A stretch of 39,611 bases of DNA from Singulisphaera sp. (GTDB lineage Bacteria; Planctomycetota; Planctomycetia; Isosphaerales; Isosphaeraceae), in NCBI GenBank assembly GCA_027451445.1, contig DAIDJG010000056.1:1-39611 (forward strand), in the 5' to 3' direction. The stretch's first letter is position 1; every line of letters begins with the position of its first letter. Below are positions 1-8,874 of this stretch, in pieces. The translations under genes were made by a program, and so were the position numbers. The notes beneath the pieces were generated by a model. It saw only the letters and a list, made by a program, of their open reading frames with translations, did not search any database and was not told the origin of the DNA.

Positions 1-56
1 TCACGGAGAGACTGCCGCTCGTCGTCAGTGAGGGTAACCAAGTAGTGCTTGTTCAT
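1..56 (-). CDS. IS630-like transposase, N-terminal fragment cut by the window edge
   Basis: The minus strand reads MNKHYLVTLTDDERQSLR from an ATG at 54-56 and runs off the left edge. This N-terminus is the usual opening of the helix-turn-helix half of IS630-family transposases in planctomycetes, which precedes the DDE catalytic domain. A clear Shine-Dalgarno (GGAAGGAG, seven bases before the ATG on the minus strand) supports the start. Only 18 residues are visible, so integrity cannot be judged. It lies about 80 bp from a palindromic element at 137-408, which may be a non-autonomous relative, although their ends were not shown to match. Confidence 0.6.
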   Translation of the reverse strand, partial: MNKHYLVTLTDDERQSLR

Positions 57-136
57 GGGGTTGACTCCTTCCGGAGGCGAAGTCCTCATGGACAGAGTCT
101 GCCAGGTCAACCCGACAAACACAACTTGACTAGGTA

Positions 137-408
137 CTAGAGCGGTTTTCTCTCGCGTTGCGCACGTCCCAACCACGCGGCATCATTTTATGTTCGGCAC
201 CTGCATGTTTTTGGGAGGGCGAGGCTCCGTCCGAGCCAGCCTTGTTCGGAGGACGAGTCTTCGAGTCCTCTGAACATCGCGTGCGATGACGCGGTCCCCT
301 GGGCGGCACGCGATGATCCATCGGCTCGAAGACTCGCCGATAGATCAAGGCTGGCTCGGACGGAGCCTCGCCCTCCCGTGTGCGCAACGCGTCCGTAAAC
401 CGCTGTAG
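137..408. mobile_element. MITE-like nested hairpin element with terminal inverted repeats
   Basis: The outer arms 141-165 and 380-404 are inverted repeats matching at 21 of 25 positions (AGCGGTTT...GCGTTGCGCAC against its complement), with CTAG/GTAG-type flanks that may reflect a TA target. Inside, 213-243 and 347-377 form a perfect 31-bp inverted repeat, and shorter matching arms lie near 254-266/325-336 and around 270/305. The single strand could therefore fold almost end to end. No credible coding region is present. A short, non-coding, terminal-repeat element next to an IS630-like transposase suggests a miniature non-autonomous transposon. An IS end or a structured chromosomal repeat is the alternative. 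Confidence 0.65.
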
Positions 409-435
409 TCATCACCGACCGTCTCGCGGGCTCCG

Positions 436-1470
436 CTATGGTTTCGGCGGATACAGGGCATACCCTTCCACTTCGATCGGCACCTTGAAGATCGCCTTCC
501 CCGCCGTCACGTACATTGTCTTACGATCCGGGCCGCCGAAGGCGATGTTGGTGATGACGTCTTCGGGGATCGGGATGCGTCCCAGGAGTTTGCCGTCGGG
601 CGTGATCACGTAGACGCCAGCGGGGACGTCGACCGTCTCGCCGCTGGTGCGCGGTAGGATGATGCCGGCCGCGACCCAGAGGTTTCCGCGCACGTCGAGC
701 CGCATGCCGTCGCCGCCGCGGCCCCGGCCGAAGTCGTAAACGAGGCGCTGACCGCTCAGCGAGCCGTCATCTGACACCTGGAACGCCCAGATCTTCCGGT
801 TGCCGCCGGGCTTCGGGTGGCTGTCGATCAGGTAGAGCGTTTTCGCGTCGGGTGTGATCGCGATGCCGTTGGGCCGGTCGATCGCCGGCTGCGTGACCAC
901 GCGAGTCACCTGTCCGTTGGTGTCGATGCGATAGACCGACTCGTGCGATAGCTCCAGCGAGTTCCGGTCTTCACCGTAATAGGGGTCGGTGAACCAGATC
1001 CGGCCGTGGATGTCCACGCAGACGTCGTTGGGTGCGTTGTACCGCTTCCCTTCGAACCGCTCGGTGAGCACTGTGACATCGCCCGTTGCGATGTCCGTGC
1101 GGACGATCCGCCGGCGCCCGCCGGGCCCCTGCTCCGCCCCTTCGCAACTGATAAGATGCCCCTGGGCGTCGAATGTGTTCCCGTTGGTCCGTCCGCTGTT
1201 GGGCCGGAACACGGACACGGCCCCCTGGGGATTCATCTTGAGGATGCGGTTACCGATCAGGTCACTGAAGTAGAGGTCCCCCTTCGCGTCGACGGCGGGC
1301 CCTTCGAGAAACGACGTCCGCGCCGCCACGGTCGGGAGTGTGCCCGGCGCGACGAGGCCCTCCGGGTATGGAACCCGAGCGAGGCTCCCCGGCTCGTCGG
1401 CTCCCACGCACGTCCCCGCGCCGGCCAGGGCGAGGATGGCCCCCGCTACGATCGGTTCGACCTTCTTCAT
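436..1470 (-). CDS. SMP-30/gluconolactonase/LRE family secreted protein
   Basis: A 344-residue protein starting at MKKVEPIVAGAI. The first 23 or so residues are a signal peptide (hydrophobic AGAILALAGAGTCVGA), so the product is exported. The rest is a six-bladed beta-propeller of the SMP-30/gluconolactonase family, metal-dependent lactone hydrolases. It has the expected metal-site surroundings SFLEGPAVD (Glu), NAPNDVCVD (Asn) and the GDGMRLDVRGNLW strand with Asp. I chose the start at 1468-1470 because the signal peptide begins there and GGGAG lies just upstream. The same frame stays open to an ATG at 1761 (see 1471-1761). The substrate is unknown; planctomycetes encode many secreted members, probably for sugar-acid catabolism. 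Confidence 0.85.
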   Translation of the reverse strand: MKKVEPIVAGAILALAGAGTCVGADEPGSLARVPYPEGLVAPGTLPTVAARTSFLEGPAVDAKGDLYFSDLIGNRILKMNPQGAVSVFRPNSGRTNGNTFDAQGHLISCEGAEQGPGGRRRIVRTDIATGDVTVLTERFEGKRYNAPNDVCVDIHGRIWFTDPYYGEDRNSLELSHESVYRIDTNGQVTRVVTQPAIDRPNGIAITPDAKTLYLIDSHPKPGGNRKIWAFQVSDDGSLSGQRLVYDFGRGRGGDGMRLDVRGNLWVAAGIILPRTSGETVDVPAGVYVITPDGKLLGRIPIPEDVITNIAFGGPDRKTMYVTAGKAIFKVPIEVEGYALYPPKP

Positions 1471-1761
1471 CGTCGCATTCTCCCGTGTAGTCTCTCGGTC
1501 GTATACGTCATACTCAGCCATCTTCGGGTCGTTCCATCCTTCGCCGAAGACTCGATCCAGTGCGGGATAGGTCTCCTTCGGGCCGAACTCCTCGGACGTG
1601 TTCAGGGTCGATCCGTACTCTTTGCCAGCGGCCAGTTCCTTCAACTTACGATAGACTTCCTCGCGGACAACGAGGTAAGTCCGCTTGGTCTCGGGGTCTT
1701 CAATCCGCACTGGCTCGTCGCCTGACAGTTCGATCTCCAGCCGGAGTTCGGGTGTGATCAT
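1471..1761 (-). other. Antitoxin-like small-protein segment, open in frame into the SMP-30 gene
   Basis: From an ATG at 1759-1761, preceded by GAGGAG, the frame encodes about 97 residues beginning MITPELRLEIELSGDEPVRI and ends without a stop at the signal-peptide Met of the SMP-30 gene. The opening, with EDPETKRTYLVVREEVYRKL, resembles the roughly 80-90 residue planctomycete proteins usually found beside small PemK/MazF-type or PIN toxins. No such toxin is visible here. Either the antitoxin lost its stop and partner through a deletion that joined it to the SMP-30 gene, or the two make a 441-residue fusion with an internal signal peptide, which would be hard to export. The family assignment is from memory of similar sequences and is tentative. 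Confidence 0.45.
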
Positions 1762-1948
1762 CTTGATGAGGTATCTCCTCGGAAGAATTCATCTTACCTG
1801 CCGTCTTCGGAATGAGCACGCCCCGAGTCACTCCCAGGCTCTCCGCGAGTATCTCCTCTTGAATCGAAGACTTCGACAGGCTCCAATTCAAGAGTCGTCG
1901 ATCGTCCACGGCATCGTACAGGCTCCTGGAACGACGGGAAAGACGCCC

Positions 1949-2728
1949 ATGTCACTGCTTTCCGACTGGAACGGTTACGAAGGCCAACTGAAAAACGCCA
2001 TCAAGGCCGAGCTCGACAAGAAACGGAAACCACCCAAGGCGGTGCTGGCCCTGCTCAAGACGAGCGACCTCAAGACGGCCTTGAAACAGGCTGACACCGC
2101 CGAGGCCAAAAACGACCTGCAAGCCATGACCAAGGCCTTGGCCGCGTCCCAGAAGTTCTTCATGATGTATGGCAACGTTCTCAAGCTTGCCCAGAAAGCC
2201 CTGGGCGATGATGACGACCTGCTCAACGCCCTCGCCATGCACAGCGCGTACATCGCAAGCACCCAGCAGGCCGTGTCCAAGCTGCGGAGGGACATGATCG
2301 AGGAGAGCCAGAAGAACAGCAAGGACGAGAAGAAACAGCGCGAGCTGAAACTGAAGTCGGTGATGATCCCGCAGAAGTTTCAATACGACTGGAAGGCCGG
2401 AAAGAAGGATTTCGAAAGCACCACCAAGCGAAAGAAACCTTCCGAGAAAATCCTGGGGGCCTTCCGCAAGTCGACGAAAATCGAAGCCGCCCTCGCCGCG
2501 CTCGACAAGGCGTGCGAAGATTGCAAGCCGGCCGACTACCGCAAAGCCTATGTGAAATTCACCACCGCCAAGGTTGCCTATACCAAGATCCTCGTCGCAG
2601 CGCAGTCCAACGACAAGGAAGCGGACCAGGTCTACAAGACGAGCTGCGACGAACTGAAAACCCTCCTCCATACGATCGACACCCGCGCTGGTCGCATCGA
2701 CAAAGGACTCGAAACGATTGACGACTGA
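1949..2728 (+). CDS. Lysine-rich helical hypothetical protein
   Basis: A 259-residue cytoplasmic-type protein beginning MSLLSDWNGYEGQLKNAI, with no signal peptide or membrane segment. It is rich in Lys, Ala, Asp and Glu with long amphipathic helical stretches (for example DEKKQRELKLKSV) and is likely all-alpha or coiled coil. The frame is open further upstream, but I chose the ATG at 1949 because it has GGGAAAG nine bases before it and because upstream residues are low quality. I do not recognise a family. It may be a helical-bundle protein of unknown role. It is divergent from the SMP-30 unit and about 140 bp ahead of a DUF1501 gene. Confidence 0.6.
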   Translation: MSLLSDWNGYEGQLKNAIKAELDKKRKPPKAVLALLKTSDLKTALKQADTAEAKNDLQAMTKALAASQKFFMMYGNVLKLAQKALGDDDDLLNALAMHSAYIASTQQAVSKLRRDMIEESQKNSKDEKKQRELKLKSVMIPQKFQYDWKAGKKDFESTTKRKKPSEKILGAFRKSTKIEAALAALDKACEDCKPADYRKAYVKFTTAKVAYTKILVAAQSNDKEADQVYKTSCDELKTLLHTIDTRAGRIDKGLETIDD

Positions 2729-2741
2729 CGCTCAGAAGGAC

Positions 2742-2843
2742 TAACCGCCAAGCGCGCCAAGCAAAAGAAGAGTCATTAATGGAGTATGGCTAGTACACCT
2801 ACATCCTAGGTTCTTTATTGAATTCTCGGCGTCCTGGCGGTTA
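2742..2843. repeat. AACCGCCA-type imperfect inverted repeat
   Basis: The left arm 2742-2761 (TAACCGCCAAGCGCGCCAAG) and right arm 2825-2843 (complement TAACCGCCAGGACGCCGAG) are imperfectly complementary around an AT-rich loop. It lies between the lysine-rich gene and the DUF1501 gene. Sequences like the right arm recur just upstream of the portal gene (20391-20414) and of the prohead protease gene (23395-23413), so this appears to be a dispersed repeat family. It could act as a transcript-end hairpin. Confidence 0.5.
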
Positions 2844-2872
2844 ATCGCCATTCCTCTGTTCGATCGGCTCTC

Positions 2873-4315
2873 ATGATGAATTCCACAACTCTCCTGGATC
2901 GTCGCGGCTTCCTCGCCCGTATGGGTGCAGGATTGGGCAGCGTGGCCCTCTGCGACTTGCTCGGCGGTGCGGGCTTGCTTGCCGGCGAGGCCGAGGTCGT
3001 GTCGCCGCTGGCGCCTCGGGCGCCGCATTTTGCGGCGAAGGCGAAGCGGGTTGTTCAGATTTTTTGCACGGGGGCGGTGAGCCATGTCGACACATTCGAC
3101 TACAAGCCTGAGCTGATCAAGCGCAATGGCCAGCCCATGCCGGGTGCGGAGAAGCTGATCACGTTCCAGGGCGAGAACGGTAGCCTGGTGCGGAGCCCCT
3201 GGGCGTTCAGGCCGCGAGGCGAGTCGGGGAAGTACATCTCGGATTTGCTTCCTCACCTTGCTGAGTGCGCGGATGACCTCTGTTTCATCCATTCGCTGAC
3301 CTCGCGGACAAACACACACGGGCCGGGCGAGATGTTCATGAGCACGGGATTTACCCAGGAGGGTTTCCCGAGCGCGGGGGCGTGGGTGTCGTATGCACTC
3401 GGGACCGAGAGCCAGGACCTGCCCGCCTTCGTGGCGATTCCTGACCCCAGGGGGGTGCCGCAGCAAGGGCCGGCGAACTGGACGAACGGGTTCTTGCCGG
3501 CTGTGTTTCAGGGGACGGCGTTCAACGCCGACAAACCGATCAGTCACCTGGCGCGGCCGTCGAACATCACTCCCGAGGCTGACGAGGCCACGAAGGATTT
3601 CCTCCGCTTCCTGAATGATGAGCACCTCAGTCGACATGCGGGAGACTCCGATCTCTCCGCCCGGATTGCGTCGTACGAGCTGGCGGCCCGCATGCAGTTG
3701 AGCGCTCCGGAAGTCGGGGACCTGTCGCGCGAATCCCCTGCGACGCGCGCGTTGTACGGTCTCAACGACCCGAACCCGATTCTCGCCGGGTTCGGCCGCA
3801 ACTGTCTGCTCGCCCGCCGATTGCTGGAGCGCGGGGTGCGTTACGTCACGCTCTTCAACGGGGCGTTCGCGATGGGCGAAGGGGTCCAGAACTGGGACGG
3901 CCACAAACGGATCAAGGCCGACTATGACCGCCATGGTCCTGTCCTCGACCAGCCAGCCGCCGCACTGCTCCGGGACTTGAAGGCGCGGGGGCTGCTCGAC
4001 GACACCCTGGTTATCTGGACCACCGAGTTTGGACGCATGCCCACATTCCAGAAAGGTGCCCAGGGGCGCGACCACAACCCCAAAGGCTTCACCGCCTGGC
4101 TCGCCGGCGCGGGGGTCAAACGGGCCTTCAGCCTCGGCGCGACCGACGAATTCGGCCACCAGGCGGTCGAACACGTCGTCACCGTCCATGACTTCTACGC
4201 GACCATCCTCCACCTCCTCGGCCTCGACCACGAAAAACTGACGTACTACCACAATGGGGCGCTCCGGAGGCTGACGGACGTCCACGGACATGTGATCAAG
4301 GAAATCCTGGTCTGA
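2873..4315 (+). CDS. DUF1501 family Tat-exported protein
   Basis: A 480-residue protein with a twin-arginine signal ([10 protein letters not shown], residues about 9-18) followed by a hydrophobic stretch, so it is exported folded. The body is DUF1501, a family with an alkaline-phosphatase/sulfatase-like fold abundant in planctomycetes. Recognisable blocks are [16 protein letters not shown] near the N-terminus, the [10 protein letters not shown] block and the [18 protein letters not shown] metal-site region with conserved His and Asp. Members usually pair with DUF1549/DUF1553 cytochrome-type proteins and are thought to work in a periplasmic degradation or oxidation complex. No such partner adjoins this copy. 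Two tandem ATGs begin the gene; the first is used here. A perfect inverted repeat begins five bases after the stop. Confidence 0.88.
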   Translation: MMNSTTLLDRRGFLARMGAGLGSVALCDLLGGAGLLAGEAEVVSPLAPRAPHFAAKAKRVVQIFCTGAVSHVDTFDYKPELIKRNGQPMPGAEKLITFQGENGSLVRSPWAFRPRGESGKYISDLLPHLAECADDLCFIHSLTSRTNTHGPGEMFMSTGFTQEGFPSAGAWVSYALGTESQDLPAFVAIPDPRGVPQQGPANWTNGFLPAVFQGTAFNADKPISHLARPSNITPEADEATKDFLRFLNDEHLSRHAGDSDLSARIASYELAARMQLSAPEVGDLSRESPATRALYGLNDPNPILAGFGRNCLLARRLLERGVRYVTLFNGAFAMGEGVQNWDGHKRIKADYDRHGPVLDQPAAALLRDLKARGLLDDTLVIWTTEFGRMPTFQKGAQGRDHNPKGFTAWLAGAGVKRAFSLGATDEFGHQAVEHVVTVHDFYATILHLLGLDHEKLTYYHNGALRRLTDVHGHVIKEILV

Positions 4316-4319
4316 AAAG

Positions 4320-4462
4320 AAGAAAAGGCGATCTATCCGCAGATGTCGCAGATGGACGCAGATTTAAAAATGAAGTCCATTAAATCAATTATGAATAATT
4401 ATCAATTTACTCATAATTATCTGCGTCCATCTGCGACATCTGCGGATAGATCGCCTTTTCTT
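4320..4462. repeat. GCAGAT palindrome, copy 1 (perfect 44-bp inverted repeat)
   Basis: Arms 4320-4363 and 4419-4462 are perfect complements (44 of 44) around a 55-base AT-rich loop. The inner arm contains GCAGATGTCGCAGATGGACG, with GCAGAT repeated every 9-10 bases. The outer 14 bases, ending in AAAAGG, are unique to this copy. It sits directly behind the DUF1501 stop and could end transcription in both directions. Copies 2-5 lie at 24971, 27231, 31853 and 31992. Confidence 0.85.
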
Positions 4463-4568
4463 ACCTGGCTATTCCTGTCGGTGAGTGGTCTTCTCGCATT
4501 GTGAGTAAGCGGCTATACTGCCCACCCTGTCAATCCCAGGGAGGGGGGGCATGGGCCCTTAGGGCGCG

Positions 4569-5825
4569 ATGCAGGATGCAGAGCAGGATCAAAAACCAGC
4601 GGTATCGAGGGGCGTGACGCGGTCGGATTCCGCCCACGGTTCTCAACACCAGCTTCATCTCACATTCCTCGACGGGCTGCGCGGTCTCGCGGCGCTCTTC
4701 GTCGTGCTGCACCACGCCTCATACGAGCTGCCCAGGCATGAGCTCAAGCCCGCGCTCGCGCGCGCGACGGACTTTATTCAGGCTCACGGTCACGATGCGG
4801 TCGCGGTCTTCATCGTGCTGTCCGGCTTCAGCCTGATGCTGCCGGTGGTCCGGTCGTCGGATGGGTGGGTGCGAGGCGGCACGTGGGACTACCTGAAACG
4901 GCGGGCCAAGCGGATCCTTCCCGCCTATTACGCGACCCTGGCGTTCTCGCTGGCACTGATCGCGTGCGTTCCCTGGATGCGAGCGCCGTCGGGAGTGCGC
5001 TGGGATGTGGCGCTTCCTGCGTTGAAAACGGATGCGATTTTGACCCACGTTTTCATGGTCCACAATCTGCACCCGCCCTCAATTTTCCGCATCGATCCGC
5101 CGATGTGGAGCGTTGCGACCGAATGGCAGATCTACTTCCTGTTTCCGGTATTTCTCGTACTCTGGCGCCGGTTGGGGATCTCGATGACCATCGTGGCCGG
5201 CTTCCTGACCGGCTACCTCGTCTACCTGGCCATGGGGCCCTTCGCCGAGGTCGTGAGCCCCTGGTACGCTGGTCTGTTCACGGTCGGCATGGCGGTGGCG
5301 GTCTTTACCAACCCGTCGTATCGCCGCTCGGAGCATTGGGGGGACCGCTATCTCGGCGTTTTCGCGGCCGGCATCGCCTTGCTGGTCGTACTCTCACCTT
5401 CCATGATGGCCGGTGATGGCCTCACCGGTACCGCGGTGGCCGGTTTGATCGCGTACTGCGCCCGGCACGTTTTCGAGGGGAAGTCGTCCACTGAACGTCC
5501 GAGGATCCTCCGCCTGCTGGAATCGGATCCCGCGGTCAAGCTGGGTACGTTCTCGTACAGCCTGTATCTCGTTCATTTCCCGCTGCTTTCGCTCACGCAC
5601 GGTCTCTTGCGGCGCTGGGGACTGGGCCCGAACGTACGGCTGGTGTTGCTCCTCACCGTTGGGACGTCGCTGTGCGTGGCGGTGGCCTACGTGTTTTACC
5701 GCCTCTTCGAGCGGCCCTTCCTGGTCCGTTCTCGAGCAGGCGCAGATCCCCAAGGCGAACATGGCGCGAGCCGCCGACCACGGTGGAAAACCGCAGACCC
5801 GGCTCCGAAGACGTTCACAAGCTGA
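4569..5825 (+). CDS. Membrane acyltransferase (acyltransferase-3/OafA family)
   Basis: A 418-residue multi-pass membrane protein. The N-terminal LTFLDGLRGLAALFVVLHH block is the hallmark of acyltransferase family 3, with the catalytic-site His in the first membrane helix. LSGFSLMLP and the RAKRILPAYY block follow in the family's usual order, then about nine more hydrophobic segments and the FSYSLYLVHFPLL motif near the C-terminus. These enzymes O-acetylate or otherwise acylate envelope polysaccharides or lipids using acyl-CoA. The neighbours do not indicate the acceptor. The start ATG lies in GCGATGCAGGATG with a GGGAGG tract about 25 bases upstream, so a slightly different start is possible. 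Confidence 0.88.
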   Translation: MQDAEQDQKPAVSRGVTRSDSAHGSQHQLHLTFLDGLRGLAALFVVLHHASYELPRHELKPALARATDFIQAHGHDAVAVFIVLSGFSLMLPVVRSSDGWVRGGTWDYLKRRAKRILPAYYATLAFSLALIACVPWMRAPSGVRWDVALPALKTDAILTHVFMVHNLHPPSIFRIDPPMWSVATEWQIYFLFPVFLVLWRRLGISMTIVAGFLTGYLVYLAMGPFAEVVSPWYAGLFTVGMAVAVFTNPSYRRSEHWGDRYLGVFAAGIALLVVLSPSMMAGDGLTGTAVAGLIAYCARHVFEGKSSTERPRILRLLESDPAVKLGTFSYSLYLVHFPLLSLTHGLLRRWGLGPNVRLVLLLTVGTSLCVAVAYVFYRLFERPFLVRSRAGADPQGEHGASRRPRWKTADPAPKTFTS

Positions 5826-5955
5826 CTGGACCGTCAGGCCCGCGCAAATCGCACACCGGTGTTTCTACCGTCTTGACGGAGACTCGCCACGTCCTCATCA
5901 TAAGTGACGCACGGACGCTCCCCGCTTATCATGATGTCGCGGAGGATCGGTCCCC

Positions 5956-6441
5956 GTGTGTTCCCGCCCCTTGACGATCGCTCGCGAACGCAAGCACTCC
6001 CGCCTGTACTGGCTGGGGGTGCTGTTGGCGTTTTGGGCGGCTGTAGGGACACAGGAAGGCCGGGCCGCATCGCTCTCGCCGGCTCGTCAGGAAGCCCCCG
6101 CCGTGCGCAAGCACCGGTGCAAGTGCGCGGTGGACTGCGATGGGCGATGCTGCTGCGTTCGGCGCGAAAAGGCAAAAGCCGCTCCGTCCCAGGATGCCCC
6201 GAGTCCGGTATCGCAAACGAGCGCAGGCCCCTGTGTTCGGTCCCTTCCGTGTGATGAAGGAGACAGCGCCCCGACCGCTTCGCCCCAGATGCCGGTGGGC
6301 AAGTTTGCCGCTTGTGTGAATTTGGTGCATGTACTCCCGACTGGGCCTGGATCCGCGCTCTGCCAGAATCTTCTCCATCTTTACACGCACATCGTCGCTA
6401 CTCGCCTTGATGACCCTCCCGACGCCGCCCTGTTCGTTTGA
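5956..6441 (+). CDS. Small secreted Cys-rich hypothetical protein
   Basis: 161 residues from a GTG at 5956 with GGAGG about 11 bases upstream. A basic N-terminus followed by YWLGVLLAFWAAVGTQ is a signal peptide, so it is probably exported. The mature part has a dense cysteine cluster, HRCKCAVDCDGRCCCVRR (about residues 53-70), and four more cysteines later, suggesting disulfides or metal binding. No family is recognised. A similar cysteine run occurs in the phage-region protein at 15736-16335, though overall similarity is not evident. Confidence is moderate because codon choice is the main support. Confidence 0.5.
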   Translation: MCSRPLTIARERKHSRLYWLGVLLAFWAAVGTQEGRAASLSPARQEAPAVRKHRCKCAVDCDGRCCCVRREKAKAAPSQDAPSPVSQTSAGPCVRSLPCDEGDSAPTASPQMPVGKFAACVNLVHVLPTGPGSALCQNLLHLYTHIVATRLDDPPDAALFV

Positions 6442-6613
6442 CGGTTAACTGGCTCCTGGGTTTGCGACTCAGGGCCGGGGATGATGCCGCGCGCCGTGCG
6501 GCTGACGATCGTCCATGACGTGTCCAGGGCTTTGTCTCGAGCAAGGATCAGTGCGATCTGACGCGCCTCGCTTCCGTTGCGGGTGCCCGGATCGTGCGAG
6601 GAGCTTTCTTCCG

Positions 6614-7576
6614 ATGCGGCATCAGCGTCGAGGTTTCACTCTCATCGAGTTGTTGGTTGTCATTGCGATCATCGCCGTGTTGATCGCCCTGCTCCTCCCA
6701 GCAGTACAAGCCGCCCGCGAGGCGGCCCGTCGCGCCCAATGCGCGAACAATCTCAAGCAGGTTGGCCTGGCCTTGCATAATTACGCAGACGCCATGGGAG
6801 CACTACCACCGGGGGTGCTCTCGCGACCCAACCCGACCACCGGCGACAACGCGGGCCCGGGCTGGGGCTGGGCATCGATGATCCTGGGCCACATGGAGCA
6901 AACCGGGGTCTTCAACGCGACCAATTTTTCGCTGGGGATCGAGTCGCCGGCGAACTCGACCGCTCGAGTGGCTCAGATCAACGCGTTCATATGTCCGAGC
7001 GATGCGAACTTCATGCCGAGGTTTACCGTGGTCGACACGAACACCACGAACGTTACGCTCGGCAACTCGATCTGCGACGTCGCGTCGTCGAGCTACGTCG
7101 GATGCTTTGGCACGGGGGATCCCTCGAGCCTTTATCCGTTTAGTCCCAGCGATGACCCGCCAGGTCGAGACAGGGGCGAAGGACTGTTCTTCCGTAACCG
7201 CTCGGTACGCATCGAAGAGATCCTTGACGGTACGAGTCAGACGATCGCCGTGGGGGAGAAAAGCCAGAACCTTGCGCGGGCGACCTGGACCGGGGCGGTC
7301 ACGGGGGCCGCTGTCCCCATCACCCAGCTTCAGTCCGAAAACGGCCTCTCGCCCGAGGGCGGAGATGCACTCGTGGTTGCTCACACGGGGGAACTGAACG
7401 GGCCCAACTCGACTCCTGCCCACGCGGACCAGTTCTGGTCGCTCCATCCCGGCGGCGCGCAGTTCGCATTTGCCGACGGAAGTGTGCGGTTTATCAAGGA
7501 GAAGCGGCCTTTGGTCATCTTCAAGTCGCTCGCCACACGCCAGGGGTGCGAGGTCGTCTCGGCCGACTCGTATTAA
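6614..7576 (+). CDS. DUF1559 protein with type II pseudopilin-like N-terminus
   Basis: 320 residues starting MRHQRRGFTLIELLVVIAII: a short basic leader, the prepilin-peptidase site G/FTLIE and a long hydrophobic helix. The DUF1559 (SBP_bac_10) body follows, with AREAARRAQCANNLKQVGLAL and the diagnostic H-x9-DG motif (His278 to Asp288-Gly289). The family is hugely expanded in planctomycetes; members are cleaved and methylated like pseudopilins and are presumed envelope or secretion components. I chose the ATG at 6614, preceded by GAGGAG, over an open frame 99 bases further upstream, because the prepilin leader must be short. Confidence 0.9.
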   Translation: MRHQRRGFTLIELLVVIAIIAVLIALLLPAVQAAREAARRAQCANNLKQVGLALHNYADAMGALPPGVLSRPNPTTGDNAGPGWGWASMILGHMEQTGVFNATNFSLGIESPANSTARVAQINAFICPSDANFMPRFTVVDTNTTNVTLGNSICDVASSSYVGCFGTGDPSSLYPFSPSDDPPGRDRGEGLFFRNRSVRIEEILDGTSQTIAVGEKSQNLARATWTGAVTGAAVPITQLQSENGLSPEGGDALVVAHTGELNGPNSTPAHADQFWSLHPGGAQFAFADGSVRFIKEKRPLVIFKSLATRQGCEVVSADSY

Positions 7577-7737
7577 TCCTTGCTCGAGGCATATGGCTTA
7601 CCGGAGATCAGTGAGCGGCTGGATCGCGCCAGCCTAACGCGACTTCCCTTGATCAGGAAGCATTTCTCGATTCCGGCGCCGGGGACATCCCCGGCGAGCC
7701 GCGCACGTCGCAGGGCTGGGCTCGCCCTTGCCGAGGC

Positions 7738-7765
7738 TGGCATGGCGCCCGTTCGGCGATATAAT
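7738..7765 (+). promoter_or_regulatory. Candidate sigma70-type promoter
   Basis: A perfect TATAAT at 7760-7765 is preceded 16 bases upstream by TGGCAT (7738-7743), a weak -35. It lies about 92 bases ahead of the ATG at 7858, in the 281-bp gap after the DUF1559 gene, where no convincing gene was found. Pattern-based only. Confidence 0.35.
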
Positions 7766-7857
7766 TCGTCTCCATAGAGTGTTCAACGACCGACCCTGGA
7801 AACGCGCGGCTCTGGCTGGGAACGTTCGCGCGTGATACGACCAACAACGAGGATCCC

Positions 7858-8739
7858 ATGGACGCCTATGAAGCGCCGCTCGAGCCGTTAGAACCTGTCA
7901 AGAAGCCACGCGGGTGCTTCTTCTATGGCTGCGTGATCGCCTCGGTCTTGACCCTGCTGCTGCTGATCGCGTTGGGGATCGGCGGGTTCATGGTGTACCG
8001 TGGGATCACGGCGTTTATCGAACAAAACACCTCCACGACGCCCATGCCTCTGCCCCATGTCGAGCTCCCGCCCGAACAGATGGAGGACCTCGACAAGCGG
8101 TGGGAAACCTTCTTCAAGGATGCTGGGACCGATAAGGACGTACCGCCTCTCGTGCTGACCGCCGACGAAATCAACGCCAAGATTGCACAAAACGCTGAGC
8201 TCAAGGATCACGTGCACGTCGAGCTCCCCGGCGATCGGATTGCGGGGCAAATCAGTATCCCGCTCGAAAAAACGGGCTTCCCCGGCACGAAGGGCCGCTA
8301 TCTGAACGGCAAAGCCTCGTTCCGCGTCGAGCTGGTGAACGGAACCCTCTTCGTCTTCCTCGAGTCGCTCGAGGTTAACGGCAAGCCCATTTCCGAGGAC
8401 GCGCTCAAGAGTTTCCGGAGCCAAAATCTTGCGGCCGACGTCGCCAACAAACCGGAGAACGCCAGAGAGATCGAAAAGCTGGAGAGCATCGAAGTCAAGG
8501 ACGGGAAACTGATCCTGAAAGCGCGCAAGAAGCGGACCGAGGATCAGGAAAAGACCCCCGATGCCGAGAAGCCCAAAGCCGATGCCCGTGACGACAAGGC
8601 AAAGGCCGAGGACAAGCCGGCGGCGGATACCGAGAAGCCGAAAGCGGATGGTGGTGAAGACAAGGCGAAGGCCGAGGACAAGCCGGCGACCAAGGCCGAC
8701 GAGAAGGCGGAGGAGAAGACCCCCGCCGAAGTGAAGTGA
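7858..8739 (+). CDS. Membrane-anchored protein with charged repetitive C-terminal tail
   Basis: 293 residues. A short cytoplasmic part ends in RGCFFYGCVIAS, followed by one membrane helix (about residues 26-48). The extracytoplasmic domain (about 60-215) has VELPGDRIAGQISIPLEK and resembles planctomycete proteins of unknown function. The last 80 residues are low-complexity Lys/Ala/Asp/Glu/Pro, built on DKAKAEDKPA and EKPKADG repeats that appear twice. Such tails are disordered and often span or bind envelope material. The start ATG follows AACGAGGATCCC with a GAGG. The function is unknown. Confidence 0.7.
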   Translation: MDAYEAPLEPLEPVKKPRGCFFYGCVIASVLTLLLLIALGIGGFMVYRGITAFIEQNTSTTPMPLPHVELPPEQMEDLDKRWETFFKDAGTDKDVPPLVLTADEINAKIAQNAELKDHVHVELPGDRIAGQISIPLEKTGFPGTKGRYLNGKASFRVELVNGTLFVFLESLEVNGKPISEDALKSFRSQNLAADVANKPENAREIEKLESIEVKDGKLILKARKKRTEDQEKTPDAEKPKADARDDKAKAEDKPAADTEKPKADGGEDKAKAEDKPATKADEKAEEKTPAEVK

Positions 8740-8874
8740 ACCCGTTCCGGGTTCCGTGGAGTGCGTGGAGCTTGCGCCCGCTGTCGAGTTCGGATCACCG
8801 GCTCGATCGCGGGCGGGAGCGACTCCCTCGAATTCCCGGGCCCTCGGTGCCTACCGGTTGTTCGCAGGACGCGG

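Noticed and set aside
1700-1909. 69-residue minus-strand open frame beginning MDDRRLLNWSLSKSS
   Set aside because: It overlaps the antitoxin-like segment in another frame, has no clear ribosome site, and its second half looks like shadow sequence. Kept out for lack of support, although the first 40 residues are not absurd.
1952-2671. Long Leu/Val-rich minus-strand open frame
   Set aside because: It is the complement of the lysine-rich gene; codon pattern and lack of a start signal mark it as a shadow.
2741-4291. 516-residue minus-strand open frame
   Set aside because: Lies fully antisense to the recognised DUF1501 gene; its sequence is Arg/Pro/Val-rich shadow.
7580-7777. 65-residue open frame after the DUF1559 gene
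   Set aside because: No recognisable features and it overlaps a likely promoter; low-quality residues.
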